Below, piece after piece: positions 48,746-60,619 of a DNA stretch of 64,000 bases (within the stretch, counting starts at the first letter, position 1; each line of letters starts with the position of its first letter). The DNA is from Heterobasidion occidentale. Lineage: Eukaryota > Basidiomycota > Agaricomycetes > Russulales > Bondarzewiaceae. Under the pieces are notes generated by a model. That model ran no database searches and was not told the DNA's origin. It worked only from the letters and a program-made list of their open reading frames with translations. The stretch spans positions 1,612,001 through 1,676,000 of the forward strand of contig JBCAQO010000011.1 in the NCBI GenBank assembly GCA_039111635.1, in the 5' to 3' direction. The translations under genes and the position numbers were made by a program.

Positions 48746-48983
48746 AAACGGGGACGAACACGAAGACGGTCACCAAGAGGGCGATGTCCCCTACCCAGAA
48801 TGCAGTGGCGGGCCTGACGGAGATAAGAATGGCTCCGACAAAGGAGATGACGATTTCTTTGACTCAGTCCACGAGAAGTTGGTCCATGCAGGGAATCGGG
48901 TGGGTCTATATGCGAGCGTATCGCGACGAGAGCAAATGCAGACTACCATCCCGGATTGGTTAAATCAGGTATCTTCCGAATAA
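46669..48983 (+). CDS. X' gene, inverted paralogue of X with poly-Asp tail
   Basis: Family not recognised. The start at 46669 reads MAAAFGDIHAPYQASLEGLC, then CSNQLEFISKFKKHWASAL. After introns come SSFAPDFLLRAPLSAIR and YPGDEDNAAFAIQSFFLTTP. LMKANLLEPALLVGMKG follows. Near 47571 the frame must change by one base to reach MNQKIRDLSQIIQSSLDTHL. From there one frame continues to the stop: PPCFMIFGILYDADGLVIVA, AYLSCIVDRIPMTGADRP and LRAALALFALQRHAFMML. The tail has two 80-residue acidic repeats, a 32-residue Asp run, and the conserved end VSRREQMQTTIPDWLNQV. One missing base near 47571 makes it a possible pseudogene, or a consensus error. Opposite in strand to its neighbours Y' and Z'. Confidence 0.75.
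48111..48590 (+). repeat. Two 240-bp tandem repeats in X'
   Basis: Unit 1 starts at 48111 and unit 2 at 48351, both with GAAAGCGAAGACGGGAGTGG; GCGACGAGGA recurs at 48331 and 48571, the same period. Each encodes 80 residues beginning ESEDGSGSQDY, followed by EEEEDDRSRNNAD and a His/Asp stretch. The period preserves the reading frame. Confidence 0.95.
48648..48743 (+). repeat. (GACGAT)16 microsatellite coding for poly-Asp
   Basis: Sixteen perfect copies of a six-base unit (96 bases) encode 32 aspartates in the X' tail. Alternating GAC/GAT codons mean slippage changes length in steps of two residues without breaking the frame, so length is expected to vary between strains. Confidence 0.97.
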
Positions 48984-49784
48984 ATTACCTAAATCGCAAG
49001 TTGACACTTGGCCAGGTTGCATCTGAGCATTAGTAAAGCAATATCAGAGCCGACCACGACAGACTTTCTGATCAGTGTGACGATCCATTGCTGGCCACCC
49101 ACAATACAAGGGGTGAATGGCATATATAGTACCTGTATCCCGATAGAATTGGAATCATCATTAATCCTCTCATGCTCCGTTATCATCGTCAAACCGACCC
49201 TGCATATGGTGGGTCAGTATTCGTGAGCTTCGGGATCACCTGAGTAGCCGGATTCATGACGATGGAGACGAGAGAAATAACGTTGAAGGTTTGAAGACGA
49301 TGGGCCATCGGCCACCGAGTCGTATGAACTAAGTAATCCAAGAAGCAAGCTGGCGGTGCGTACACGAATGGTGCTCGTAATGGCTTGGTCGATCATCTCC
49401 GATGCGCACGAAGTGGTGCCAAAGGGCAAATGTTTTTGGTACGTCGAGGAACATGTCCTCGATAAACAAATGATCATGGTTTTCAAGCATTTAATAATGA
49501 ATCTGCAGGTCCGTTTCTCAGCCGTTCTAACGATTGATATCATGAACAAGCTTCATTCTAATAGGCTTCGTAGAATAAGGAAGTGATGCATGCTCCACAT
49601 CCGTCGATCCTGGAAAATATTGACTATTATGAGATAGTTCCGTGTGCGTCACCTGTGCACTAATAATTAAGAGAGCCTCTACTCGTGAGTCGCACTAATT
49701 CACTTGAGATGCTACCCATGTTCAGTATGAGAGCTAGATGAAAATGGACACTGATTCGACTCACCGGGCCACAGGAACCTGACG
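48984..49784. other. Intergenic behind X', partly DUF3638 3' flank
   Basis: From about 49495 on the DNA resembles the 3' flank of the DUF3638 gene in arm B (61660-61940), with shared TATTGACTATTATGAGATAG and AGAGAGCCTCTACTCGTGAG. Before 49495 no gene or similarity was seen. Confidence 0.6.
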
Positions 49785-50368
49785 CAAAATCCTCTTCCGA
49801 CAGCAATCCCGCGTTCAGGATTTTACCTATGTGGGTGGTACGATACTCCATTCCCTTTCTCCTTAATCCCACGAGCTCTTTCATTCGCATCACTGGACTC
49901 TCCTCGAACAGGCGGACGTCCAACATCGTGCCACGACGATCTTTTGGCTTGATGAATCCGTCGCTCTGGATCTCACTCTCTCCTACCGGCTTTTTCGTGT
50001 AGACACCCAGTAGTGTGCAAAACTGTGTGTACGCTTCATAGCTGTCCAAGTATAATTGCCCTGCCACCATGTTCAACATCGATCTGATGACAGGCGGCGG
50101 CGGAGTCCAAGTATCTGGAAGAGAAGGGATGCAATAAATCGGAGGTCCGCAAATTCTTTCATCGCTTTGGTGACGCGAGGTGTGTACTGATGAAGGTGAA
50201 TGACGACACTCCGGCGAATATCCGGAAGTAGAAGTTGGACCTCGTATGGACTCAAGATGACAAGGACCATTGCACCAGTTTGAGTGCTAGACACGATCCA
50301 GCTCATTGGGCATAAGTATTCTGACAGTTTGGAGAGTGTTGGTTTTCTTGTCGATGACTCAATCGTGG
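49785..50368 (-). pseudogene. DUF3638 gene C-terminal fragment
   Basis: The last roughly 195 codons of the DUF6606/DUF3638 protein: TIESSTRKPTLSKLSEYL, VILSPYEVQLLLPDIRRS, then LNMVAGQLYLDSYEAYTQF and GVYTKKPVGESEIQSDGFIK. One A is missing in the AATAAATCGG run, which breaks the frame near 50140, and the usual stop after KEDFAS is lost. It starts abruptly at 50368, where the P450 segment of unit 2 begins after a few unmatched bases. It has visible substitutions from both arm copies, so it is older than the arm duplication. Confidence 0.9.
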
Positions 50369-50375
50369 ACCACGG
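50369..50375. other. Tandem duplication junction
   Basis: DUF3638 similarity ends after CAATCGTGG (50368) and P450 similarity begins at CATCTTATTTAG (50376). The seven bases ACCACGG between match neither parent. This resembles an end-joining scar. Confidence 0.7.
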
Positions 50376-50818
50376 CATCTTATTTAGTACCAGAAAGGAA
50401 GGTCTGCGATACCAAGCACGTCAACAGTTATTCTCAAAAAAGATGTACATGATTGAACCTGTCAGAATACAACAAGGACCTCTTCTCGAAGATTTCGCGT
50501 GCTGCCTTTGCTGAGTTTACGACGATGGCATGCATCCCAAGTACATCGAGGTGAACTATCTCAGAGCCTGAGCAGCGAGAGTTGAGATCCTTCAAATGAT
50601 GGATTTGAGATCGTTGACTCACCGAACTTCTCTCGTCCAATCCCGGTATACAGACGCATCGTGCCTCTAGGTAGGTTGAACAGATTACCTATGAATGGAG
50701 GGCGCTTGGGACCAGGAGAAAAGGAAGGGAGCTGTAGGGGCGCTTTCCCTTTCGCTGGAGAGCCAGAAATGTGGCAAAGATACCAGAAGGACATCTATAG
50801 TCAACCACAGGTCGACAT
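50376..50818 (-). pseudogene. P450 5' fragment, unit 2
   Basis: This holds the first two exons of the P450, from the start codon (cat at 50816-50818) to the breakpoint inside the next intron. It keeps PGPKRPPFIGNLFNLPRG and EIVHLDVLGMHAIVVNSAKA. The anchor and hinge are frameshifted and all catalytic parts (C-helix, ExxR, haem loop) are absent. Confidence 0.9.
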
Positions 50819-51851
50819 GCAGCGCGGTAAGGTTTGGGAGAGACGTGACGGGTGCAGACTCTGAACGTTTATGATTCTCTTTATGAGATACACGAGTCGG
50901 TGAGGACACTGGTACGCATACGTTGATTGGACCCCCAGATGTCCGAGACGGCCATTTTTTAGTCTTCGCAAACTCTGCGCCATAGTAGTAAAGAATGCCT
51001 TGAGCCGGTGCTGTTTGAATACAATAGCGATAGAGTCACTGGAACACGAGGAGTTAACGTCGAAAGAAAAGTTCCATCAGATAAAGGCGCTCACCTGTGC
51101 TTCAGCTGCGTCGAATTGAAGGACGACAGCATGGCCCACCAACCCAGCAGGCGCTGTATCATGATTGACACAGGGATCAGGATGCAGAACAATCGACGAC
51201 GATGTCGTAAGCGGAGTGTGAAAAGCGAATAATATGAAACTCCGACGTCTAGCAGCCAATCGAGTTCAGCTCCGATATATCCTCCTGCTTTTTCAAATCT
51301 CCTCCGAAAACGGCGTCAAGTCACTGAGGTCCTCTCTCGAAATCCCATCGGTATCTATCTGTTTGACCGAGAACATCCACGCTCACAATCACGCCTTCTC
51401 CGGTAGCCACTCCAGACATCCACGGACTTCGCAGAGTCATCAGGCCAACGTCAGACTATTCTAATTGCGGTAGACGCTCTCACCCTTTCCACCAATGGAG
51501 ACGAAGAAGAGCCTGTGTGCGCGTGTATTCGAAGCTCACAGGATGAAGCAACGCCAGCGTGCTCTCCCGAAAGTCTCCTTTGAAACGTCGGATTCGTCCA
51601 GTTGATCACTTTTTCTTCTTGCCCATCATGATCTAACGGTTCACGACCGTGCGCTAGTGATCTTGGCTACAAAGTTCTAACTTTGTCTCGCTCCTGACCG
51701 AACCTTTGGAGCAACAACCACCAGAGCGTATTTAGCGTGGTGCGGTCTCCCCCAGCCAGGAACGCTCCGTTCTCTTCGTCGCCCACAGTTCTTTTCCGCT
51801 TCCTATCCGCGAATCCCATCAAGCAGCCAATCCTGTTGTGAGTTGCGAGGT

Positions 51852-53503
51852 ATGGCCGATGCTACCACACCTAACTTTGCGAGGACAATGTAAGCGCGCC
51901 TGTTCAGACTGTCGCCTCTTTTGACGACGGTCCACTAGCCAAGGGCCAATGCTCCTCGGAACGTTCTTCAATCTGATCCTATACGGTATCTTCCTCGCGC
52001 AGACTTTTGTGTACTTCCAAACCTACAAACGGTCAGTCGTCTGCGACTGCACATCAAGGGGCCGATGTTAACTTCGTATATCTTAACAGTGATCGTATGT
52101 GGATCAAGATTGTGGTGCGGCACCTACATTTGCCAAGACGGACCAGCCGATAATAGATCTTTCTGCTCAGGTTGCCCTGCTCATCGTGGTAGAAACGTCC
52201 AACTCTGTCCTGCCATATCGTACAGCTATGACCGTCTCGTCAACAATTTTGGTACGTCCACGTGTTCTCTCGCATGATTCGGATCGATTGACCGCAAGTG
52301 GACTCGTAGGAAACATGCCGGCGGCAGGCGTTTCCACTTGGTGTAAGGTCCCGTTGAGTCCATATGGAAGTTTTCTGATGTCGATGTTTCACCGTTCAGT
52401 GAACACCATGAGTGAGTTTGAGTTCTCAAGCTGTAAGCTTCCTTCTCGCTCACGGAGTCCTTTTCAACGCAGATCCCATGACTATCGTGAGTTTCTCATA
52501 TGGCAAAACAGAATTAGACTCATCATCACGGAAGGTATCATCGCGACCATGGTTTCAACTGTTCTACGCTTGGAGAGTGAATGTTCTTACGGTAGAAGGT
52601 GGTGGATGATTGCGGTGATCGTCCATCCATTATATCTTGCAGTAAGTACCGAAAAGCAATGGTCCACGTCCGCTTGAGTCTACACACGATGTTCAGCTGG
52701 GGCCACTGTATTCCATCGTCAACCTCGTCGATCAGTCGTCGATCACAGCAGTCGCCCGCTATCGTCCCATCGTGATTGTCTGGTTGGCATCTTCCGCACT
52801 GACTGATACGATCATCAGTGTTTTCTGGTTTCCTATCTAGTAGTGTCTTCACATCGGTGCCGTCTGTGAACATCGCTGATGGGTTTTTTTTACAGCGGAA
52901 CCGGCGAACCGGATTCTCGTCAACGGATGACACCGTCAACAAAATCATCCGCCGTGAGTATCTTTGCATCTTGCCGGTCTTACTTAATCCTGACGTTTGA
53001 TCACCGTCTCATGCTCCAGTCACCGTCCAGACAGGTCTACTCACCTCTGTATTCGCTATCTTGGATCTAACCCTGTATCTTTCCCTCGTACGTTCTTCTT
53101 CTTGGATCGAGAAACTTACCTCACGACAATCCAACACCCTTGCTTCAGCAAACTGCGCAGTGAGCACATCCACGTCTCCATTCATACCTCCTGATAATCA
53201 CTGACATACACTGTATCAGTCACGTTATGATCAACCTTCCGCTCGCCAAGCTCTATACCAATTCCTTGATGTCCAGCCTCAACTCCCGTCAGGGGTGGCA
53301 GTATGATTCAAGCAATGGCAGCATCATCGGCAGCTCTCAATTCAAATCTGCCTCGAAAAGAAGACCGTACGCGTTTGAGACTCAGCATCGTTCCCACGCT
53401 TATGATGTTGCCTGTGCAGCAGCCAAACGATTTATCATTTTCAGCACCATCACAGATGCGCACAGAGGCAAGCCCAGACGATATCATTGAAGTCATTGAA
53501 TAG
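51852..53503 (+). pseudogene. DUF6534 membrane-protein pseudogene, unit 2
   Basis: A copy of the 39852 gene with start MADATTPNFART and GPMLLGTFFNLILYGIFLAQ intact. Later it is broken by a base missing in CTGCCATATCG, two in CACTGTATTCCATCG, one in the GIIATMV/VNVLT exon and one in AGTGTTTTCTGG. The last exon (53227 onward) reads INLPLAKLYTNSLMSSLNSR and ends SPDDIIEVIE. The first three lesions are shared with arm A. Confidence 0.85.
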
Positions 53504-53958
53504 ACTATTGATATCAACTGCTATAGGTTTTCATCGATATAGAGGCCGAATCTCATGCGATGAGCGGGAGGGCAGACGTCAAGCATCACACGGAAAGCCT
53601 CGGTGATCAGGCAGAACGTAGTGATTCGCTCAAGGTGCCAAACGGGCTGTAATTGCTTTATATCACAATATGTACAATTTATCTTTTAATTTTCGTGTAT
53701 GTGGTTCATATTTGTATTCATCGAGAGTGCGAGCAGTACATTTTTCGAGGTCGATTTTGTTCAAGTTACTGATAAGGTTGTAAGAGGGCAGTGAAAATAT
53801 CGGCGTTCCTGCATGCGTGCATCACATATATTGCATGTGCGAATCTTCCGAAGAGATTATGGCTCACTTTTGTTTGTCAATAGGAATACGGTAGAGAGAA
53901 TACATGTTTCGACGCCAATCATGCCTAACGTGTTACATCAGATAGCCCTTCAGCAAAC

Positions 53959-56315
53959 CTACGCAGCCTTTGCCTTCCCCTTTCCATCAGACCTTGTGAG
54001 CCTCGTCGACCCCTGAAGCGAGCCCAAGCTTGCACTCGGCCTGTATTCCTTCTCTTCTTCCTTTTGTCTCGGGGCCCTCCGCTGCCTTGAGGTCGTAGGG
54101 ACAGATTCGGTCGACAACCCACCATCCCTCTGGGATTTTTTTTCTTTATCACGTTGCTTGACAGCCTCCGCCTGACTCAACCGGATGGCCTCGTCTTCTT
54201 TGGCCATTCGCCTAACCACCAAGATGAACTCCTCTGGAAGATGCAATTGATGATCGCCAGCTCTGAGGGACCGAGCAAGGAAGTGTGAATGCCTCCTCAT
54301 CGCCAATAGTGTTTTCAAAGCTGCGATCCGCATTTTAGCATCATAATGCTGAAATACGTTGTCGAAGTAAGTTGACATCTGGAAACATAGGAACTCCCAG
54401 CGAGGCTGATTGCCGTCCACGAATAGGACCGGATAAAAAGTGTATATTATGAAGCCATCGGAGTCGTATCCGATGCCGAAGACAAACATCCATTCGGGAA
54501 TCTTGCCATGTTTGTACAATCAGCGATATGCAGATGAACGAACAAAACATACCTTCAGATTAGTCCAATTGACCGCCTTCACTTTTTCTTTCAGCTTATC
54601 TTCGAGAGACAATGACTCCCAATTCGGTATTGTCAACCGCAGATTCCCTTCAACCTTCTTCTCTTCTATCTCTGAAAGATGTGCAATGAATATCTTCATG
54701 GTTGGCTGGAAAAGAAAGGCCAATTGAGCAGAAACGCGATGCATAGAACTGCTTGTACCATGTCGAAGCATAGGCGCCTGGATGGTAGGTTCTGTATGAT
54801 CGTCATCACCCTCTGATTCATCTTCTAGGTCGTCTTCCTTCCTCTTCTTTGCTGCATTGCTTCTTAGGCGTACCTTGGCATCTGCACCAAAAACCACCGG
54901 CTGGAGTATGGTCAAGTCGAGAGGAGGGGGGGATGATTTGTCGAAAACTTCCTTCGGTGGACGGTATATCATCTTGGTGCAGATATCGGCCGACGCATAT
55001 GATCCGAAACACCCAAGGATCAAGGATGTCCGCACAGATTGTCCCCTTAAAGCATACCTCATCAGGGTCAATATACTGGTATGAGCAAGATGGCACACAC
55101 GAGAGAGTTTCACACTCGTTAACTTCGAAATTCGGTGCGACGAGTGCACCGATTACTCGTTCAACAGCAAGTTCTGACGCCGCTGTATAGCTGCCGGGCC
55201 ACAACAAGACGTACAGCGCGTTGAAAGCGGCATCCAGCTGCTGGCCTCGCATATTCTTATCAGGTCTAGGATTGTCCCATAGTCCTAGCGTGATCGTCTT
55301 CCCACGCAAACTGTCGCTCTCAGACGACGGGAAATTGACAGAGTCTTCGATCGCTGTAATTGAGATGACGTCTGCGCCGAGTTGTTTCTCCAACTTCTCG
55401 ATATGAGCCCTCAACATGGCTCGTAAAACTAGATGGACATCTTCTACGTTTATATCCTCATCTGATATTGTCTGTAAGCCGAATGTGAGTACTCAGACAA
55501 CGCCAGATGTTCAGCTTAACAGGTATTATCACGCACCGGCCACGTATTAGGTATGAGCAGGGTGTGATTAATCACAGTTGTGAGAATCCTTCTTGCGTAT
55601 CGGATGACGCCTTTGAACGATGAGTTCGGAGGAGGGAGTTGCCCGATCGACATCCTTATTGGAGTCTTATCGTCGTAGGTGATAAATTGCCAGGAATACT
55701 GTTTGACTAAATCCTCCTGGCGCACGTTGCTATTTGCATCATTATTGGGATCATGTATGAGCTGCTGTCAATTGATGAGGCATGACAACGGCTTACCTTG
55801 CAGTAAGCACGGACTTACTCGTTCCCTTGTATGCACGCGCGATGCGCCAATGGACTCCATGTATCCTCTGCCACGCCTTTGCTCCAGAGTCGGTGTTTAT
55901 ACATTTCCAGTACTCGTCTTGTTCCGGGTGTGATCGCTTACAGATTGCAATTCCAGATTTCTCTGGATCAGTGAAGAGCGGATCTTTGTCGCTTGGGTTT
56001 CCTTCAACAGGCCGTCCAACGGTTTGTGGAGCTCCGTCGAATCCTATCAGTGCATCCGGGACCGCTGACACCATGTTCGTAGGAGAATTCTTGGACCTTT
56101 GTTGTGTCAGTGAGAATTTCTGCTTAAACTGCAATTTCTAAGTACTCACGGAATCCAGCTCTTGCTCTCGTCGTTCTTCATGGGAACAGAGAGAGACATC
56201 ATTTGCTCGTGGAGTAAGTGCTGGTATGATATAAGGATAGCTGGAAGGTGACGAACCTAAGGCTTATCGATTATTAGTCAACAACCTCATGGTAGGCTTC
56301 TTTGCATGAGCCATA
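53959..56315 (-). CDS. Z gene, arm B copy
   Basis: Counterpart of 27911-30256 with fewer breaks. The start near 56315 is MAHAKKPTM. It keeps PDALIGFDGAPQTVGRPVEG, SGIAICKRSHPEQDEYWK, RQEDLVKQYSWQFITYDD and RAHIEKLEKQLGADVISI. AFNALYVLLWPGSYTAASEL, CETLSC and LILGCFGSYASADICTKM follow, then LAFLFQPTMKIFIAHLSEIE, PEWMFVFGIGYDSDGFIIY and AMRRHSHFLARS. The stop is at 53959. The middle is read in two frames across a probable short intron (near 55060) and possibly near a G run at about 54925. The C-terminal 100 residues are Lys/Arg/Glu-rich with KGKAKAA. Last of the three genes behind the DUF3638 gene. Confidence 0.75.
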
Positions 56316-56714
56316 ACGTTCTCTGCGTCATTGTATAGCGAAGGCACAGCTATCTGTCGCTGGACTAAGAAATTGAAGGATGGCCATTTGCCAAAGGGGC
56401 AGGCTTTGATCCCAGACGCCAGCAATTGGAAGGGTGCTGCGCCTTGACCGAGATCGGTCCCCCAAAATACCCTATTAAACGGCAGGGATAGCCTGTACAT
56501 GAAAACATTGCCGACATTGTGGGTATGCACACGCACAGCGGCGAGCACATGAAAAATCAATTTCTGACACCTTCAGGCCCAGGTTTGTCGATGATGATTC
56601 ACCCTACACGTTGTTCCTTGGTCACCCACCTCAGTGTCAGTGTACATTGTTTCCATCAGTAATGTCATGGGTTTACGAAGGATATCGAATAATCAAATTT
56701 CGAAGAACCAGACA

Positions 56715-58278
56715 CTAGCCCCTTTCAGTGATAATGTCAACACCCCTGTAAATCGAATCGGGGCATCCCAAAGATAGAGAGATTGTCTTGAAAAGCTCCA
56801 CAAGCTCGGCGGTGTGGCGTTGAATCCTGAGAATCGTGTTCACTAAATGAATGCGATGCGTCAAGTCACCGCCACCAATGGGCCAAGGAGTGTATGCCTC
56901 GTAACAGCAGAACCCCCATTCAACACGCCCGGAAGAGGTCACTTGATAGCGCGGGAAGAAAGTGTAGATGATGCAAGCGACTTGGGAATAATTCATTCCG
57001 TAGAAGAAAAATTTCTCCGGCACATGCGGCCTGTGCCATAAAGGCTCTCCTTTTGCAATGACCGGCTGCCAAACGGTGTGTGAGACACAGGGAGCTGTTG
57101 AAGACACAAAATCACTACTTACATTCCACTGCGGTTTCCACTGTAGATCGCCGACACGGTATATCTTCGTCAAGTACATGACGAGAAGCTGTAACGAAGG
57201 TTGGAAGATGCGTGCAAGCTTCACTACCCCTTGCGATCGGTCCGGCATCTTCTCCGTTGGCCCTGGTTTACTCCATGATAATTCTTCGTTCGTAAACGGA
57301 TGTAGAGCATCTAGATGATGCGCAGCGAAAAGAACCGGCACAAACCCACCAGGCAGACCACGCGGGAGGTTGTCGATGGATGGTCGACATACAAAATCTA
57401 AGCATATAGAAGATCCATATTCGGCAGAATAGCGCGGAAATGTGATAGTAGTTGACCTTCAAACCAGCGTAATCAGATCTCATTTGGGGTACAAGAGATA
57501 CAGACGACCGACCTGAGCACTTCACAGCCCCGAATTTGGTGACAGATAGCAGGGAGAAGAGCATTATAGAAAGTTTCTACACCGAGTGTGCTGTATTGTG
57601 CCACTCCCATATGAGCCTTTGATAAGATCTTGAGGATCGTCCACTCGACGCTGTATAGTATATCCTTCGGGTCTCGCAATTCATGTAGAGTGACGTTGGG
57701 AAACGGATAGGGTATAGTCGAGAAGTATGATCGTGGCTTGTAGAATTCGACGGGCGTTTCGTCCCAAATTGTGTGCAAATGATCTATATAGTGGCACAAG
57801 GAGTTCTGCAAGATTACGATGACAGGGGGTACATTCGCGTTGGGATCGCCGTTCTGATTGAATGGAAATCAGACTGGCTTTTGGTATGATAAAATGAGTG
57901 CACACATACCTTCCAATCTTCTGGAATCAACAGCGGTTGTATATCATATGAATTGTGCGATTGTATCAACTTAACAATCCGGTCGATGCTTAGGCCAGCT
58001 CGTCCGTCATAACCGACCGGGTTTTCTTTGTCAAATAACCAACGATGTGGACCATCTGCAAGAGGCCTACATCAAAAATAAGATTTTGTTTGCTGAGCGC
58101 TGCTGAGTGACTGCAGATTTTTTTGTGATACGTACTTGAGTGTGGGTGGGGTCTTGTCATAAAAACGAATGCTCTTCGGTTCGATTGGACTCATTCCGTA
58201 AAAGTCGTGCCATTCATTGATAGTACGAGAGATGACGCGTTGCTGGAAAGAGGTACTCGAGTGTATCGAGGCAGGCAT
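56715..58278 (-). CDS. Y gene, arm B copy, apparently intact
   Basis: Counterpart of 25956-27511 without its breaks. MPASIHSSTSF starts near 58278. PLADGPHRWLFDKENPVGYD and DRIVKLIQSHNSYDIQPLL follow, then an exon reading in one frame from QNSLCHYIDHLHTIWDETPV through STIPYPFPNVTLHELRDPKD to LPAICHQIRGCEVLRS. The C-terminal exons give GLPGGFVPVLFAAHHLDAL, LARIFQPSLQLLVMYLTKIY, FFYGMNYSQVACIIYTFFP, GFCCYEAYTPWPIGGGD and LRIQRHTAELVEL. No signal peptide or clear membrane segment is evident. Same strand as X and Z, spaced about 240 bases behind X and 400 before Z. Confidence 0.78.
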
Positions 58279-58522
58279 GATGAGTTTCAAAGAAACACTC
58301 GATTCCTGGTTCCGGATTTCATTTGATATCTCGTAAACGTTCCCCACTCAGTAACGCTTCTCCTGTCACAGAGTCGGCTGCTTTCGTGTCACGCTTCCCC
58401 GTTCTTCCCCGCTCTCATTCCGTCCGTCGCCCCTAATACACTGTCGATGTCCCAGGCGATGCACGAGAAATTGTGGACTATAGATTCCTGGTTCTGAACT
58501 TCCGATAGACATCAGAGTGTCA

Positions 58523-60619
58523 TCATTTGCAGTCGGATCTTTCTGGAGACGTCCAAGAGCCCGTGCGAACGATTTCTTGTTTTCCATAGATCTCTCTCAT
58601 GAATGGTACATACAAGTACAGAATGCAGTCCACCCTCTTTACTATGGTGAAGTCTGCTGTGTAATGAATAATCAGCGCCTTGTCACATCCGGCAGACGAA
58701 AGACACACCTTGTTTAACCATTGCGGAATCGCGATTTTCATTCGCTCCCGCTGTGACACCCTTGCAACTAGACCCACCTGAGTTCCTCGACGCCCCATAA
58801 CGCCATGCACCGGGTCGTTAGAACTGCCGACTTCTTCATCGTCTTCGTCGTCACTATTTCCATTGTCGGCGCCGTATTCGAGATTTCCGGCTGGGTCATC
58901 ACTCTTGTCGTTCTCTGCACGATGTCCTCCATGTGAGTGCGCTTCGCTCTTTGGATCACCTCCGTCATTCTCCTCGATGTTGCTGCAGGCGTCGTTCTCG
59001 TCATTCATGTGCCCTTTGTCCTCGCCATCTTTGTCGCTGACGGCGCCGTTCTCGTCATCTACGTGCCCTTTGTCCTCGCCATCGTTGTCGCCATTGTAAT
59101 CGTGATGACGCTGGTTGCTTTCATCAATATTGTCCTCGCCTGGAATGTTCTCGCCTATACTACGGCTTTCTCCTGGATCATCGGTATCGGATCCGTCGTC
59201 AAAGTCGGCATCCTGGAATAAATTAATGACAGAAGTGGGCCAAGAAACCTTTTCCCACAGCGCAGTTATCATGAAAGCATGTCTCTGAAGTGCCAGGAGT
59301 GCCAATGCTGCCCTAAAATTACTGAAAACGGGAGACTCTCTATCCACAGATAGTGAGGAAGGTCGAGCAGCACCAGTCATCGGAATGCGATCGATTATGC
59401 ACGAGAGATATGCATACTGTGCGGTCTGACCCGATGCCATTGAGGCGGATGAAGCATCAGAGCGATATGGAATGTGAGCGACGATGATGAGACCATCCGC
59501 ATCGTATAATATTCCGAATAACATGAACCATGGTGGCAGGCAGGATGAAGAGATGCCCGGGAGAGAAAAAAGTGCTTGAACATCTTGTTGGCAACGTAGG
59601 TGCCAATTCACAAGATGTGCAGCCAGATTGGGTTGCAAAACCTGCGATAGGTCGTGAATTTTATCATCCAGGGACATCGACGGAGTTACCGAAGGTAGTG
59701 ATCCTGAAGGCGAAGGCCATGGAGAGGGCCCTTTCATTCCGACAAGAAGTACCGGCTGAAGGAGGTTTGCCTTCATTTCATCAACACTAGGAAATGAGAT
59801 GAAAGGCTTCATCAAAAGCCCGAACCCTCCAGGTAAGCCCTGGTCGGATTGTCGGAGCGGCGGAGGGAAATCTGATTCAAGCTTACTATAGACAGTCAGT
59901 CAAACACCGCCATGACCCAAATTCAACGACTCACGAGACCATATTGCAGCCTGGAGTAATCAAGAAAATGCCTGGAATTGCAAGGGTAGCATTGTCTTCG
60001 TCTCCCGGATACGTGACCACCTCCATGAAGAAAGGTAAAGAGTAAAAAGGATTAAGTGAGAAGGGTGGATCGCCTTGATATCGTGGAACGGCACAGCGGG
60101 GTGAGCGGAGGAGAAAATCAGGAGCAAACGATGAAAGACTATTGTGCCTAGATTCAACTTCACTTGGCGCGAGCCAGTTTTTCTCGACGTCGCGCAGCCA
60201 AGTCATCAAGGCAGCCGACTGCATCCATTCTTGCAAATTCCATATCGTTGGCTTCTTCTCCAGCTTTTGATACAGTGTCATTATTCTCTATCGCTATTTT
60301 GGACCACGTTGTCACTCACTATCCACTCCTGTGGTATGCTCAGCGAATGAGGATCCGTAGATGATGCCCAATGAACTTTGAACTCTTCAATAAATTTGAG
60401 TTGAGCGGAGCAGATTGCTTTGATTGTGGCGTCCAATTTATCAACATCATCGACATAGTGCCAATATCTACCATAAGAAAATATAAGAGTGTGATCACTG
60501 ATCTTGACGAATGAGGGAAAAAGCAAGTACGGATTGATAGTATTGATCCCGCTGCTGATGCATAGTTCCGTCAAGCTTGACTGATAGCGCGCATTGTTCT
60601 CTGGAGGAATAGCTGACAT
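58523..60619 (-). CDS. X gene, arm B copy, apparently intact
   Basis: Counterpart of 23619-25712. The start near 60619 reads MSAIPPENNARYQSSLTELC. One unbroken frame of 430 codons (59815 to 58523) holds LLQPVLLVGMKGPSPWPSPS, the shared domain (LSQVLQPNLAAHLVNWHLRC, PPWFMLFGILYDADGLIIVA, AYLSCIIDRIPMTGAARPS, FRAALALLALQRHAF), the acidic tail and the conserved end VSQRERMKIAIPQWLNKV. About 35 further codons follow if no intron is removed after LNK (a GTGTGT donor is present). Substitutions against arm A (EKNWLA for KKNWLT, SSFAPD for SLFAPD) show the arms are distinct sequences. First gene behind the DUF3638 gene. Confidence 0.8.

Larger units (their letters stand above)
38371..50368 (+). repeat. 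Tandem duplication unit 1 (about 12.0 kb)
   Basis: This unit runs from inside the P450 gene through DUF6534, Z', Y' and X' to a truncated DUF3638 fragment. Unit 2 (50376-62533) repeats the same gene order from the same P450 breakpoint (CATCTTATTTAGTA at 38371 and 50376). The P450/DUF6534 end (38371 to about 41639 against 50376-53633) is near-identical apart from small gaps. The DUF3638 end is similar. The central block (about 41640-49495) is not alignable as DNA by eye. Confidence 0.85.

Noticed and set aside
48450..48776. Minus-strand frame made of Val-Ile repeats, looking like a membrane protein
   Set aside because: It is the antisense of the (GACGAT)n poly-Asp tract in X'; GTC/ATC repeats give Val/Ile automatically.
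48058..48963. Plus-strand 301-codon frame rich in Thr, Met and Lys
   Set aside because: It is a shifted reading of the X' acidic repeats; the X' frame continues the conserved domain and ends in a conserved motif, this one does not.
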